64,000 nt of DNA, taken from NCBI GenBank assembly GCA_013397795.1, contig VZTJ01003852.1, forward strand, positions 105,840 through 169,839. The letters run 5' to 3'. Under the pieces are notes generated by a model that saw only the letters and a program-made list of their open reading frames with translations, was not told the origin of the DNA and searched no databases. Both the position numbers and the translations under genes were made by a program. Each line of letters begins with the position of its first letter. Positions within the stretch are counted from its first letter, which is position 1. The stretch is from Orthonyx spaldingii. Taxonomy: Eukaryota; Chordata; Aves; Passeriformes; Orthonychidae. Below, piece by piece: positions 63,912-64,000 of the stretch.

Positions 63912-64000
63912 CAGGAAGGGGCGGACATCGCGCGGGGTCACCGCTAGCCCGGCCCCCTCTTAAAGGAGCAGCCGCGGCGGCCCCGCGGTGCCGGGCACGG

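Larger units (their letters stand above)
63530..64000. promoter_or_regulatory. CpG-island bidirectional promoter (TRIP12 / FBXO36 side)
   Basis: The window ends inside a dense CpG island. In vertebrates the TRIP12 and FBXO36 promoters are head to head, and this island sits where that promoter is expected: FBXO36 would leave on the minus strand and TRIP12 on the plus strand beyond the edge. Seen directly: an RFX X-box-like GTCTCCATGGCAAC at 63898-63911, a YY1-type AAAATGGCGGC on the minus strand at about 63870-63880, a GGGGCGG box near 63918, and a minus-strand splice donor GTAAGTG at 63697-63691. No TRIP12 coding sequence is in the window. Assignment to TRIP12 is by synteny. Confidence 0.65.

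Overview
The window looks like bird genomic DNA. It is AT-rich, intron-bearing and gene-poor, with 5'-truncated CR1 LINEs (3' ends resembling CATTCTATGATTCT) and a few sharp CpG islands. Gene order fits a conserved vertebrate block in which SLC16A14 and FBXO36 are tail to tail and FBXO36 and TRIP12 share a head-to-head promoter. The species cannot be fixed from the sequence.

Layout. 1-26 kb holds no intact gene. It carries a broken rhodopsin-like receptor (odorant-receptor type) on the minus strand at about 5.15-6.2 kb, three CR1 copies, a small CpG-rich patch at 3.3 kb and an orphan CpG island with GC-rich tandem repeats at 15.65-16.2 kb. The SLC16A14 promoter island lies at 26.15-27.08 kb and contains an 87-base assembly gap. 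A probable non-coding first exon ends there at 26447. The four coding exons of SLC16A14 (an orphan monocarboxylate-transporter family member, 515 aa) lie between 31036 and 36288 on the plus strand. The model is complete, with consensus splice sites.

From 39.0 to 46.9 kb, on the minus strand, are three collinear exons recognisable as FBXO36 (F-box only protein 36). The F-box exon has a 2-nt frameshift. The last exon changes frame twice and has stops in the frames it passes through. I could not find a protein-coding first exon. FBXO36 therefore appears to be a unitary pseudogene here. Its expected promoter, the CpG island at 63.53-64.0 kb, survives with an RFX X-box, a YY1-type motif and a consensus minus-strand splice donor, probably because it also serves TRIP12, which should begin just past the window edge on the plus strand.

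Three CTCF-like motifs were found by eye. Those at 18.57 kb (plus) and 40.66 kb (minus) face each other across SLC16A14. The second lies beside a 27/28-bp minisatellite. No CRISPR array, operon, phage or other prokaryote-type system is present. The points most worth following are the FBXO36 decay, the retained bidirectional promoter and the convergent CTCF pair.
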